Shown: piece after piece, positions 10,668 through 19,000 of the stretch
How positions within the stretch are numbered: position 1 is the first letter of the stretch
Layout of the letters: the number at the start of each line of letters is the position of its first letter
Assembly (NCBI GenBank): GCA_030706145.1
Contig: JAUZPB010000023.1
Span: forward strand, 1 to 48,699
Length of the DNA stretch: 48,699 nucleotides
Direction of reading: 5' to 3'
Origin: Bacteroidota bacterium
GTDB lineage: Bacteria; Bacteroidota; Ignavibacteria; Ignavibacteriales; SURF-24
Notes under the pieces: generated by a model
Seen by the model: the letters and a program-made list of their open reading frames with translations, nothing else
Told to the model about the DNA's origin: nothing
The model's database searches: none
Made by a program: the position numbers and the translations under genes

Positions 10668-11879
10668 TTGGAATCTCTAAAAGAACATATCAAGAAATTC
10701 TGGCACCTTGAAATTCCGTTTCTAATCTGGCTTTCTCATTTGCTGATCATTCTATTTTTTCTTCCTTCTGAAGCTCTTAAAGATGAGAGAGTGTTTTATT
10801 ACACAGCACTGCTTTTTAAGAATATTCCAGCAACACTGAATCTTAACTTTCTAAGGATATATGACTCACCACAAACGCCCATAAGCTTTTATTTTGCAGG
10901 GATAGTTCTAAATATTCACCAGTCAATTACAGCTCTTAGAATCTCAAATTCAGTAGTAGTAATGCTTACTGTATATATCTTTTGTAGTTCAGTAAAGTAT
11001 CTTCTTAAAAATGATATAAAGACTTCAATATTCTTAGTGTTAGTTTTCTTAATAAATCCCTATTTGCATTTAATTAGTATTTTATTCTATACAGATTCGC
11101 TTTATTTATTATGCGTGGTTATTCTGGTCTATGGGTTTATAAGGGAAAAAGAATCCTTTATGTTTTATTTTGCGATGTTTTTAGCTCCATTGGTAAGACA
11201 ATTTGGTGTTATATTTGCCTCAGGAAACGCTTTAGGGGAAATAAAAAGAGAGCCGCCATATATAAATAAGAATTTTGTGTATTCAATACTCTCTCTTGCA
11301 GGACTATGTTTCTTTTTAGTATTATGGCAGGGGACAATGCCAAATAATTCATTTAGGGAGAGTATGAACCATATAAGAGAAGTCTATGGGTTTGTATATC
11401 CCTATATTCCGGCTTATCATCTTACGGCATTAGGGTTTTACATGTCTCCTCTTCTGTTTTATTATTTGAAAAAGGTTTACAGGGAAAAGTCCTTTGCTAT
11501 TGGGGCAATATTGGGTGGAATATTTTACGCTTTATTTCCAGCCCGTCAGAACTATTCAACAATTATTGTTCAGCCGTACAATAAAACACTCGGATTTTAC
11601 CATAAGATAATGCTTATGGTTTTTCATGATCCATATTACCACATAATACTAATACTGTTTGCAATGTTAGCAGGTGGCTGGATCTTATATATATTACGAT
11701 CTGCAAAAGTACCAAGGAATTTTAAGATCTGGAGCATACTATTTTTCATGATGAGTTTTGGAAATTTGCAGGCATGGGATAAATATCTTCTGGATATAGA
11801 AGCAGTAATCATAATTTCTTTTATATACTTACTTCCTTTATTTAGGGGAATTCGTTTAGAGACCAAAGCTTCTCAGTAA
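10668..11879 (+). CDS. GT-C-like multi-pass membrane protein (possible glycosyltransferase)
   Basis: The 403-residue protein is almost entirely hydrophobic, with roughly nine to ten transmembrane helices. Three features recall GT-C glycosyltransferases such as ALG10: an acidic pair after the first helix (ALKDERVFYYTA), a proline segment YDSPQTPISFYF and an RQFG motif after helix five. GT-C enzymes transfer sugars from lipid-phosphate donors outside the membrane. Sugar and acceptor cannot be inferred. The only in-frame start near the N-terminus is TTG at 10668, directly after an in-frame stop and with a weak ribosome site. A separate ATG frame begins at 10634, so a sequencing or natural frameshift at the 5' end is possible. 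Confidence 0.6.
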   Translation: MESLKEHIKKFWHLEIPFLIWLSHLLIILFFLPSEALKDERVFYYTALLFKNIPATLNLNFLRIYDSPQTPISFYFAGIVLNIHQSITALRISNSVVVMLTVYIFCSSVKYLLKNDIKTSIFLVLVFLINPYLHLISILFYTDSLYLLCVVILVYGFIREKESFMFYFAMFLAPLVRQFGVIFASGNALGEIKREPPYINKNFVYSILSLAGLCFFLVLWQGTMPNNSFRESMNHIREVYGFVYPYIPAYHLTALGFYMSPLLFYYLKKVYREKSFAIGAILGGIFYALFPARQNYSTIIVQPYNKTLGFYHKIMLMVFHDPYYHIILILFAMLAGGWILYILRSAKVPRNFKIWSILFFMMSFGNLQAWDKYLLDIEAVIIISFIYLLPLFRGIRLETKASQ

Positions 11880-12012
11880 AAAGTCACACAATTATTATTT
11901 TTAATAAAAAGCAGAAAAATTGTGTTGAAATTGAGGGATTTTGGAGGGAATTTTGAATGGAACATTATTTGTTCTTATGCAAATCAAAGATTAGACAAAA
12001 AGATATTATTTA

Positions 12013-12040
12013 ATGACAATTACTGTCAAATATATACAAT
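12013..12040 (+). promoter_or_regulatory. hbd-ackA promoter with an overlapping palindrome
   Basis: ATGACA and TACAAT lie 16 bp apart and fit -35/-10 elements about 20-50 bp before hbd. The perfect inverted repeat TGACA-ATTAC-TGTCA (12014-12028) covers the -35 box, the usual position for a repressor or class II activator site. Which regulator binds is unknown. Confidence 0.5.
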
Positions 12041-12061
12041 TAAATAGGTGTAAAATTTATC

Positions 12062-13009
12062 ATGAGTGAAGAAAAACTTAAACTAGAGGATCTCTTAAAT
12101 ATCTCTCCTCAAAAAAGCGATGAAGAAAGAATTGAGTATGTTGCGATAATAGGCGCTGGAGTTATGGGACAGGGAATAGCCCAGAGCATAGCTTCTTCGG
12201 GGATAGATGTTTTGATTGTCGAGAAAAACGAAGAAAGGCTTAAATGTGCAAAGGAAAAGCTTTCCGAGGCTATGGAGCGTGAGATAGGTCGCTGGGCAAT
12301 GACAAAAAGCGAAATGAAATCCATATTAAGCAGGATTAAATGGACACTGGAGATTCAGGAAGCAGAAGACTGCGACCTGATAATTGAAGCAGTTGACGAA
12401 GATTTTGAGTTAAAAAAGGAAATAGTCAAAAAATTAGATTCAATTGCAAAACCAAATACAATAATTGTTTCAAATACCTCTACTCTTAGTCTTACAAAGA
12501 TAGCCGAAATGACAAAAAGGAGAGACAAAATTGTAGGTATGCATTTTCTAAATCCAGTTCCCAAGGTACCATTAGTAGAGCTTATAAAGGCTTTTGATAC
12601 ATCAGAAGAGACTGTAGAAAGAGCAAAAGCTTTTGCAAAAAGAATTGGTAAGACATCAGTCGAAGTATATGAGTATCCTGGATTTGTAACAACAAGAGCA
12701 ATAGTTCCACTATTAAATGAAGCTATGTATATTCTAATGGAAGGAGTAGCTACAGCAGAGGGAATAGACACAGCAATGAAGTTGGGTTACAATTTCCCTG
12801 TTGGCCCGCTTGAAATGGCTGACTCGATGGGACTAGATGAAGTATTGGCCTGGATGGAGACATTATGGAAGACTTTAGGTGAGCCAAGGTACAGAGCATG
12901 TCCAATATTAAGGAAGTTAGTTCGTGAAAAGAAACTTGGCAAGAAAACAGGAGAAGGATTCTATAAATACAACAATGAAGGGAAAATTTTTTCACAGGAG
13001 ATTCAATAA
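12062..13009 (+). CDS. hbd: 3-hydroxybutyryl-CoA / 3-hydroxyacyl-CoA dehydrogenase
   Basis: The 315-residue enzyme converts acetoacetyl-CoA and NAD(P)H to 3-hydroxybutyryl-CoA or the reverse. It has a Rossmann fold with VAIIGAGVMGQGIAQSIA, the catalytic region VGMHFLNPVPKVPLVE containing the active-site histidine, and the C-terminal dimerisation domain PGFVTTRAIVPLLNEA through YNFPVGPLEMADSMGLD. An N-terminal extension of about 25 polar residues precedes the fold. It has the length of stand-alone fermentative or PHB-type dehydrogenases rather than the large FadB fusion. It lies 4 bp before ackA, suggesting joint use in acyl-CoA fermentation or oxidation. Confidence 0.92.
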   Translation: MSEEKLKLEDLLNISPQKSDEERIEYVAIIGAGVMGQGIAQSIASSGIDVLIVEKNEERLKCAKEKLSEAMEREIGRWAMTKSEMKSILSRIKWTLEIQEAEDCDLIIEAVDEDFELKKEIVKKLDSIAKPNTIIVSNTSTLSLTKIAEMTKRRDKIVGMHFLNPVPKVPLVELIKAFDTSEETVERAKAFAKRIGKTSVEVYEYPGFVTTRAIVPLLNEAMYILMEGVATAEGIDTAMKLGYNFPVGPLEMADSMGLDEVLAWMETLWKTLGEPRYRACPILRKLVREKKLGKKTGEGFYKYNNEGKIFSQEIQ

Positions 13010-13013
13010 ATAA

Positions 13014-14234
13014 ATGAAAGTATTAGTCATAAATAGCGGAAGTTCTTCCATAAAGTATCAGTTTATTGATACTGAAAACAAAGTTCCATTGGCAAAAGGT
13101 CTGGTTGAAAGGATCGGAATGAGCAGTGCAATACTTACACATGCTCCTGCCGGGAAAGAGAAAATCAAGATAGTCGGCGAGATACTCGACCATTCAATTG
13201 CAATAGAATATGTAATTGCAGTCCTATTAAGTAAGAATCACGGTGTGATAAAAGACAAAAGTGAAATAGATGCTGTAGGACACAGGGTAGTACATGGTGG
13301 GGAAACCTTTTCAGGTTCTGTTTTGATAAATGAAGAAGTAATGCAAGCCTTAAAAGACAATATCGAGCTGGCACCGCTTCACAATCCACCTAACATAAAG
13401 GGTATCGAGGCAGTAACAAAGCATCTGCCTGGTACACCACAGTGCGGCGTTTTTGATACTGCATTTCATTCACAAATGCCTGCTTATGCTTATATATATG
13501 GAATTCCATATGAACTGTACAAGAAATATAAAATAAGAAGATACGGTTTTCATGGTACTAGCCATCTCTTTGTATCTAACAGGGCTGCAGCTCTTATAGG
13601 TAAACCCCTCGAGGACCTGAAAATAGTAACCTGTCATTTAGGCAATGGTTGCTCGATTGCAGCAGTTGATCATGGACATTCAATTGATACATCGATGGGT
13701 TTTACGCCACTTGAAGGGCTGTTAATGGGTACCAGAGGAGGAGATATGGATCCTTCCTTGATCTTGTATGTAATGAGCAAAGAAGGCCTGTCGCTAGCTG
13801 AAGCTAATACCTTAATGAATAAACATAGCGGTTTGATAGGTATTAGTGGTGAGAGCAGTGATATGAGAGAGATTGAAAGCGCTTTGGCAGAAGGGAATAA
13901 AAAGGCAAAGCTTGCTTTCGATATTTTCACATATAGAATAAAGAAATATATAGGCGCTTACATTGCTGCTATGGGAGGAATTGATGCCCTGGTATTTACT
14001 GGCGGTATTGGTGAAAACTCAGAATTAGTAAGACAAGCTGTTTGCGAGAATATGGAATATCTAGGGATTGAACTTGATGTTGAAAAAAGCGGCAGCAGGC
14101 CTGATGGAGAGGTATTAATATCACAGCCAAACAGCAGGGTCCAGATATATAAAATACCTACAAATGAAGAATTAGTAATAGCTTTGGATACAGAGAAAAT
14201 TGTTTCAGAACAATTTTCAAATGTAGCAAAATAA
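13014..14234 (+). CDS. ackA: Acetate kinase
   Basis: The 406-residue enzyme transfers phosphate between acetyl phosphate and ADP, giving ATP during acetate formation. It shows the ASKHA-fold motifs LVINSGSSSIKYQ, AVGHRVVHGGE, FDTAFHSQMP, RRYGFHGTSH, CHLGNGCSIAA, GLLMGTRGGD and GISGESSDMRE. It follows hbd by 4 bp in what looks like one operon and is closed by a strong terminator. No phosphotransacetylase is present in the window. Butyrate kinase is a relative, but the length and motifs favour acetate kinase. Confidence 0.96.
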   Translation: MKVLVINSGSSSIKYQFIDTENKVPLAKGLVERIGMSSAILTHAPAGKEKIKIVGEILDHSIAIEYVIAVLLSKNHGVIKDKSEIDAVGHRVVHGGETFSGSVLINEEVMQALKDNIELAPLHNPPNIKGIEAVTKHLPGTPQCGVFDTAFHSQMPAYAYIYGIPYELYKKYKIRRYGFHGTSHLFVSNRAAALIGKPLEDLKIVTCHLGNGCSIAAVDHGHSIDTSMGFTPLEGLLMGTRGGDMDPSLILYVMSKEGLSLAEANTLMNKHSGLIGISGESSDMREIESALAEGNKKAKLAFDIFTYRIKKYIGAYIAAMGGIDALVFTGGIGENSELVRQAVCENMEYLGIELDVEKSGSRPDGEVLISQPNSRVQIYKIPTNEELVIALDTEKIVSEQFSNVAK

Positions 14235-14262
14235 AAAGCTATTATACATAAGAGTAATTTAG

Positions 14263-14308
14263 AAAAACCTTTACCTTGAGAAATAATCGGGTAAAGGTTT
14301 TTTTTGTT
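14263..14308 (+). terminator. Strong Rho-independent terminator after ackA
   Basis: A 13-bp stem AAAAACCTTTACC / GGTAAAGGTTTTT with a 14-nt loop runs into eight T residues. It begins about 30 bp after the ackA stop. Confidence 0.9.
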
Positions 14309-14426
14309 ATGGAATTTTCAGAGACAATGTTTCTTAAGACTTGAAAATTTTGTATAATAAATCAAACTGAAAGATGGGCGAATTTTGTTTTTGTTTGAAT
14401 TTACTCAATAAAGGTGAGGATACAAG

Positions 14427-15218
14427 ATGGATTTTCAGTTAAAAGGAAAAATAGTGTTAGTTACTGCCTCAAGTATGGGAATTGGAAGAGCAGTAGCTGA
14501 ATCTTTTATACAGGAGGGGAGCAGTGTTGCAATTTGTGCCCGTTCCAAAAACCAGCTAATTCAGACTGCAGAGGAGATAAAGGCTACTTATGGAGTAGAG
14601 CCTCTTTGGTGTGTCTGTGATATAAATGTAGAGAAAGATATAAATAATACTATAGAAGTAGTTCGCAGGGATTTGGGGGAAATAGATGTACTGGTTAACA
14701 ACTGTGGAGGGCCAGTATCGGGAGTTTTCGAAAATCTGAATGATGAGAATTGGCAGAATGCCTTTGAGCAGGTACTTCTTAGCAGTATCAGGTTTTCAAG
14801 AAACGTCATACCCCATATGAAGGAAAAGAGGTGGGGAAGGATAATTAACATTACCTCAATTGCTGTAAAACAGCCAATTGAAAACCTAATGCTTTCAAAC
14901 TCTTTAAGAAATGGTGTAGTAGGTTTTGCAAAGACATTAAGCAATGAGGTAGGCAAGTACAACATAACAGTAAATAATGTCGCTCCGGGATATACACTCA
15001 CAAAGAGATTGTATGAACTTTCAGTCTCAAAGGCCAAAGTAACCGGTGAAAGCCATGAGCATACACTGGCAGAAATGGCCAAGGAAGTTCCGCTTCAAAG
15101 GTTAGCAAGGCCCGATGAAATAGCAGCTGCAGTTGCATTTTTAGCCTCAGAACAGGCTGCATACATTACGGGGAACACTATTCAGGTTGATGGTGGTCTC
15201 TTTAAGGGGCTCTTTTAA
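14427..15218 (+). CDS. SDR-family oxidoreductase with a non-canonical active site
   Basis: The 263-residue protein is a classical-length short-chain dehydrogenase/reductase resembling 3-oxoacyl-ACP reductase. The cofactor motif reads TASSMGIGRA instead of TGxxxGIG, the structural motif reads VNNCGG, and VNNVAPGYTLT follows the active site. The YxxxK pair is absent: alignment around LSNSLRNGVVGFAKTL puts Ser157 where Tyr and Arg161 where Lys are expected. SDR proteins with a Ser/Arg pattern form a known variant group of uncertain activity. It has a candidate -10 box TATAAT at 14353-14358 and a GGTGAGGA ribosome site, and appears monocistronic. Confidence 0.88.
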   Translation: MDFQLKGKIVLVTASSMGIGRAVAESFIQEGSSVAICARSKNQLIQTAEEIKATYGVEPLWCVCDINVEKDINNTIEVVRRDLGEIDVLVNNCGGPVSGVFENLNDENWQNAFEQVLLSSIRFSRNVIPHMKEKRWGRIINITSIAVKQPIENLMLSNSLRNGVVGFAKTLSNEVGKYNITVNNVAPGYTLTKRLYELSVSKAKVTGESHEHTLAEMAKEVPLQRLARPDEIAAAVAFLASEQAAYITGNTIQVDGGLFKGLF

Positions 15219-15329
15219 CCTGCTTTGCTAAAAATTATACAGAAATGAGGTCTCATTTATACTTTGAAGAAAAATTCTCCTTGAATAAAACCATCATTTC
15301 GTTTAAGTTTCCAAGAAAAAAAGCAACTT

Positions 15330-16610
15330 ATGTATAGAACTATAAGAATATTTGTAGTAGCTATTTTCCTGGCCTGTCCTGTTTTTGCACAGCCAAAGGG
15401 ACAACCCAAGTTTGAAGCTTCGATTCGTAGAGGTTTTATTTTTGAAGCTGTTCAGATACCGGCAGATTCAGGAGCTGAGTGCTACGTTACATATAGAGTA
15501 GAGTATAACAAACTTGTTTTCCTAAAGGAAGAATCGAAATTTGTATCAAGATTTTCTGTTTCAGTGGAAGCAGTTGATTCAGCCAGCGGCAAGATATTCC
15601 GCGATAGTCAGAAAAAGGAATTTTCGGTTGATAATTATGAATTAACAGATGCTCCTTACAAATATGTGCAGGGGTTAATAAAGTTCAAATTAAATCCCGG
15701 GAAATACAAGATATTTTCGACTGTTTATGATGAAAACTCAGGCAGCGAAAGCCGTTTTCCCCCTAGCAATGTTGTTATTACTGCTAAAGGAGAAAAAAAT
15801 ATTTTCCTTAATCCTTTAGTTGTCCAAAAAGAAACAGATAAAAATAATCAGAGTTATTATTTAGCTAATTATGAAGGGAATATACCTTTTCTTAAAGACC
15901 CATTAGATCTGATAATTCCTGTAAAAGATACATCTTTGACCTCCCTTAACGTGGAAATATGGAACGAAGACACACTTTTGATAAAAGATGTTCTTCATGA
16001 ATCCTTTGTTTCATCTCTAGATCTTCTTCAAGATGGGAATGATATAAAGGTTTCTACAACGTCTTCCAATCTTTTGACCAGGAATTTCGTAATAAGGGGA
16101 TTTAATAAGCAGTTACAAGAAGGTGGAGTTAGGATAAAACTTTCCTATGGAAATGAAACTCGTACTATTGTTAAAAACGTAGTATGGTATAATAGACCTT
16201 TTGTGATGTTTAATACTGAATATGCAATAAAGATGCTGAAGTATATTGCATCTGAAAGTGAAATTGAAAAAATCACACAGTATTCAGGTATAAAACTTTA
16301 TTGGGCTTTACTTAGTTACTGGAAAAAGTATGATCCGACTCCAGAGACAGCATTTAATGAGATAATGGAAGAATACTACCAAAGAGTTGATTATGCAATA
16401 AACAATTTCTCACTAGTTTCGACAAAAAATGGTGCAGAAACCGATAGAGGAAAAATTTTTATAAAGTTTGGACAGCCGCAGAACATTGAGAGGACATATT
16501 CTTCTTCAAAGGATGTAAAAGAAATATGGCATTATAATGCCCCCCAAAAAGAATTCGTCTTTATCGATAAAACAGGTATGGGAAATTTTGTCCTTAATCA
16601 GAGCTTATGA
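15330..16610 (+). CDS. Secreted GWxTD-domain protein
   Basis: The 426-residue protein has a signal peptide ending in CPVFAQ, a middle part rich in beta strands and a C-terminal GWxTD-type domain (about residues 320-426) with ETDRGKIFIKFGQPQNIE and EIWHYNAPQKEFVFID. The family is restricted mainly to Ignavibacteriota, Acidobacteriota and relatives, and its function is unknown. The tryptophan of the name-giving motif is missing: the sequence reads GAETDRG. Its stop overlaps the pdxA start as ATGA, so it heads a tightly packed four-gene chain. No ribosome site is obvious. Confidence 0.8.
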   Translation: MYRTIRIFVVAIFLACPVFAQPKGQPKFEASIRRGFIFEAVQIPADSGAECYVTYRVEYNKLVFLKEESKFVSRFSVSVEAVDSASGKIFRDSQKKEFSVDNYELTDAPYKYVQGLIKFKLNPGKYKIFSTVYDENSGSESRFPPSNVVITAKGEKNIFLNPLVVQKETDKNNQSYYLANYEGNIPFLKDPLDLIIPVKDTSLTSLNVEIWNEDTLLIKDVLHESFVSSLDLLQDGNDIKVSTTSSNLLTRNFVIRGFNKQLQEGGVRIKLSYGNETRTIVKNVVWYNRPFVMFNTEYAIKMLKYIASESEIEKITQYSGIKLYWALLSYWKKYDPTPETAFNEIMEEYYQRVDYAINNFSLVSTKNGAETDRGKIFIKFGQPQNIERTYSSSKDVKEIWHYNAPQKEFVFIDKTGMGNFVLNQSL

Positions 16611-17599
16611 AAAAGTTTGTTTTTACTTGTGGTGATATAAATGGTATTGGTCCTGAGATAGTTATTAAGACTTTAAACAGGATTTATGAAACTGGCGATA
16701 AATTTATTTTTTTGTGTCCGGGAAATGTTTTTGAGAATGCCATAAAGTATACTAAATGCAAATTCGAATTTTGCCTTAGTAAAAAAGTATCCGCAATAGA
16801 TGATCCCGGTATAATAGATGTCATTGATATTGGTTCTAGCCGGCAGAACATTGGAATACCAACAAGGGGCTCAGGTATAGTTAGCTTTAAGGCAATACGA
16901 AAATCATTTGAACTTGCCTCGAAAGGTAAAGTTGATGCCATAATAACTGCACCTATATCAAAACATGCTCTTGAACTGGCCAATATAAATTACCCCGGAC
17001 ATACAGAAATGTATGCAGAATGGTCTGGAGCAAAAGACTTTGTAATGATGTTCATTTCCAAAAAAATGAATTGTTCATTACTTACAATACATGAACCTTT
17101 AAGGGCCGTCTCAAAACTTATAACAAAACAGCTTCTGAGAAAAAAACTTGGGGTGATATACAATAGTCTTAGAGAGGACTTAGGAAAAACAAGTCCCAGA
17201 TTAGCACTGCTTGGCCTTAACCCGCATTCAGGGGAAAGTGGGAGGATAGGGAAAGAGGAAGTAGAAATATTTTCTCCAATATTAAAGGAAGAGCCATTCA
17301 ATAAGTTTCTTTCGGGTCCATTTGTACCTGATGCATTCTTTGCAAACAAGCTTTACAAAGAATTTGATATGGTTATTGGGTCGTATCACGATCAGGTCCT
17401 TATACCGTTTAAGCTTCTTAATTTTTCGTCAGGGGTTAATTACACTGCCGGACTGCCAATAATCAGGACATCTCCAGATCATGGGACGGCATTTGATATT
17501 GCAGGCAAAGGTGTGGCTGATGAAAGCAGCATATTTGAGGCATTTAAATTATCTGATAAAATTGCCAGTAACAGGAAAAAGTGGAAGCACAAAAAATAA
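16607..17599 (+). CDS. pdxA: 4-hydroxythreonine-4-phosphate dehydrogenase
   Basis: The 330-residue enzyme oxidises 4-phosphohydroxy-L-threonine in the DXP-dependent route to pyridoxal 5'-phosphate. Signatures are CGDINGIGPEI at the N-terminus, the metal-binding histidines in GHTEMYAEW, GSYHDQVLIPFK and SPDHGTAFDIAGKG, and LGLNPHSGESGRIGKEE. Length is normal. It overlaps the preceding gene by four bases and the following methyltransferase gene by 19, so the three are translated from one message. No pdxJ is nearby. Confidence 0.96.
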   Translation: MKKFVFTCGDINGIGPEIVIKTLNRIYETGDKFIFLCPGNVFENAIKYTKCKFEFCLSKKVSAIDDPGIIDVIDIGSSRQNIGIPTRGSGIVSFKAIRKSFELASKGKVDAIITAPISKHALELANINYPGHTEMYAEWSGAKDFVMMFISKKMNCSLLTIHEPLRAVSKLITKQLLRKKLGVIYNSLREDLGKTSPRLALLGLNPHSGESGRIGKEEVEIFSPILKEEPFNKFLSGPFVPDAFFANKLYKEFDMVIGSYHDQVLIPFKLLNFSSGVNYTAGLPIIRTSPDHGTAFDIAGKGVADESSIFEAFKLSDKIASNRKKWKHKK

Positions 17600-18324
17600 A
17601 ACCATATAAAGCTGTCTCTGAGATTTATTCTTACCTTATGCGCTTTATTAATTACAGCGATTGGGCAGAGTATTACTTTTTACTTAGTAAAGGCTATGTG
17701 AACAAAAAAGCAAAAGTGCTTGAACTTGCAGGAGGAAATTGCCAGCTTTCAACCTATCTGAAATCGTATTATAGAAATATAATAGTTACAGATCTCTCAG
17801 ACGAGATGTTAAAGCAGTCAAAAGTAAAGAATATTGATAGAGTATGCTGTAACATGGAAGCCTTACCTTTCAGGAACGAATTTGATCTGGTTATCTCAGC
17901 CTTTGACAGTGTTAACTATTTATTGACTAAGAAGTCCATTAACAATCTCTTTTCGGGAGTTTATAATATACTCTCCAGTGGTGGAATATTTTCTTTTGAT
18001 GTAAGTCTGGAAAGCAATAGTCTGAAGAACCTAAAATATCTAAATAGAAGTGGATATTATAATGGAATAAACTATTTCCAGAAAAGTGAATATGACAAAG
18101 AAAAGAGAATCCATACGAATAAATTTAAGATAATAACATCTGAAGGAGATACATTTGTTGAAGTTCACAGACAAAGGATATTTCCAGTTGAGATATACTT
18201 TGAATTGCTGGTAGATAATGGTTTTGTTATAAAAGAATGTTATGAAGCCTTTTCGTTTAATGATGCAGGACCCGATTCTGAAAGGGTACAGTTTATAGCC
18301 GCCAAGGAGAAAAAAGATGCTTGA
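17581..18324 (+). CDS. Class I SAM-dependent methyltransferase
   Basis: The 247-residue protein has the Rossmann-like methyltransferase fold: motif I VLELAGGNCQLS near residue 45, the acidic end of strand two in IIVTDLSDEMLK, and FDLVISAFDSVNYL for motif IV. Motif I is unusual in having AGGN instead of GCGxG. A GTG at 17581, inside the pdxA end, is used as start because the segment YSYLMRFINYSDWAEYY typical of this family follows it. Substrate is unknown; the closest general pattern is the small-molecule methyltransferase-25 group. The 3' end overlaps ftsE by 8 bases. Confidence 0.82.
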   Translation: MEAQKIKPYKAVSEIYSYLMRFINYSDWAEYYFLLSKGYVNKKAKVLELAGGNCQLSTYLKSYYRNIIVTDLSDEMLKQSKVKNIDRVCCNMEALPFRNEFDLVISAFDSVNYLLTKKSINNLFSGVYNILSSGGIFSFDVSLESNSLKNLKYLNRSGYYNGINYFQKSEYDKEKRIHTNKFKIITSEGDTFVEVHRQRIFPVEIYFELLVDNGFVIKECYEAFSFNDAGPDSERVQFIAAKEKKDA

Positions 18325-19000
18325 AATAAATGACGTTGAGTTTAGTTATCAGAATCAGGAAGTGTTCACTGGGTTAAATTTTAAGCTTTTACCAGGTGAG
18401 TTTACCTTTTTAATTGGGAAGAGTGGTGCTGGGAAAAGTACATTTCTGAAACTCATCTATATGGACCTGCTTCCGCAGAAGGGATATGTAAGATTTGAGA
18501 AGTATGATTCTTCGGTTATAAAAAACCGTGATATTCCTTTTTTAAGAAGAAAAATGGGAGTTATTTTTCAGGATTTCAAGCTTTTGAGGGATAGGACAGT
18601 CTACGATAATCTTGCATTTGTCCTTGAGGTAACAGGAACACCTGGAAAGGAAATAAGGAAAAGAGTATTTGATTCCCTTACAGAGGTAGGGCTTCTCCAT
18701 AAACAGAAAAATTATCCTCATGAACTCTCCGGTGGAGAGCAGCAAAGAGTAGCCATAGCAAGAGCAATAATAAATCATCCAGTACTTTTGCTGGCAGATG
18801 AGCCCACGGGTAATTTAGATCCTGAAACATCAAATGAAATACTGGAGATTTTGAAGAAAATAAACTCCCGTGGTACCTCAGTAATTTGTGCAACACACAA
18901 CTATGATCTTGTGCGCAAATTTAATACACGAATAATAAAACTTGAACACAACAAAGCTGTAAAGGTTGTAATAAAACCAAAGGCAGTTCTATACACCTAA
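18317..19000 (+). CDS. ftsE: Cell-division ABC transporter ATP-binding protein FtsE
   Basis: The 227-residue ATPase has Walker A GKSGAGKST, a Q-loop in IFQDFKLL, the FtsE-typical stretch DRTVYDNLAFVLEVTG, the ABC signature LSGGEQQRVAIARA, Walker B LLLADEPTGNLD and the switch histidine in CATHNYD. FtsE works with the membrane protein FtsX to drive peptidoglycan hydrolases at the septum. No ftsX follows: the next gene is convergent. In Bacteroidota-related genomes the two genes are often separate, so this is not necessarily a loss. The stop region overlaps the adk stop region by 12 bp on opposite strands. Confidence 0.92.
   Translation: MLEINDVEFSYQNQEVFTGLNFKLLPGEFTFLIGKSGAGKSTFLKLIYMDLLPQKGYVRFEKYDSSVIKNRDIPFLRRKMGVIFQDFKLLRDRTVYDNLAFVLEVTGTPGKEIRKRVFDSLTEVGLLHKQKNYPHELSGGEQQRVAIARAIINHPVLLLADEPTGNLDPETSNEILEILKKINSRGTSVICATHNYDLVRKFNTRIIKLEHNKAVKVVIKPKAVLYT

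Noticed and set aside
13014-14234. Acetate kinase as part of the microcompartment pathway.
   Set aside because: Compartment loci often contain such kinases, but the shell genes are 24 kb away with unrelated genes between.
18317-19000. ABC ATPase as a LolD or MacB-type exporter subunit.
   Set aside because: The DRTVYDNLAFVLEVTG region and length fit FtsE better; no lolCE- or macB-like permease is adjacent.
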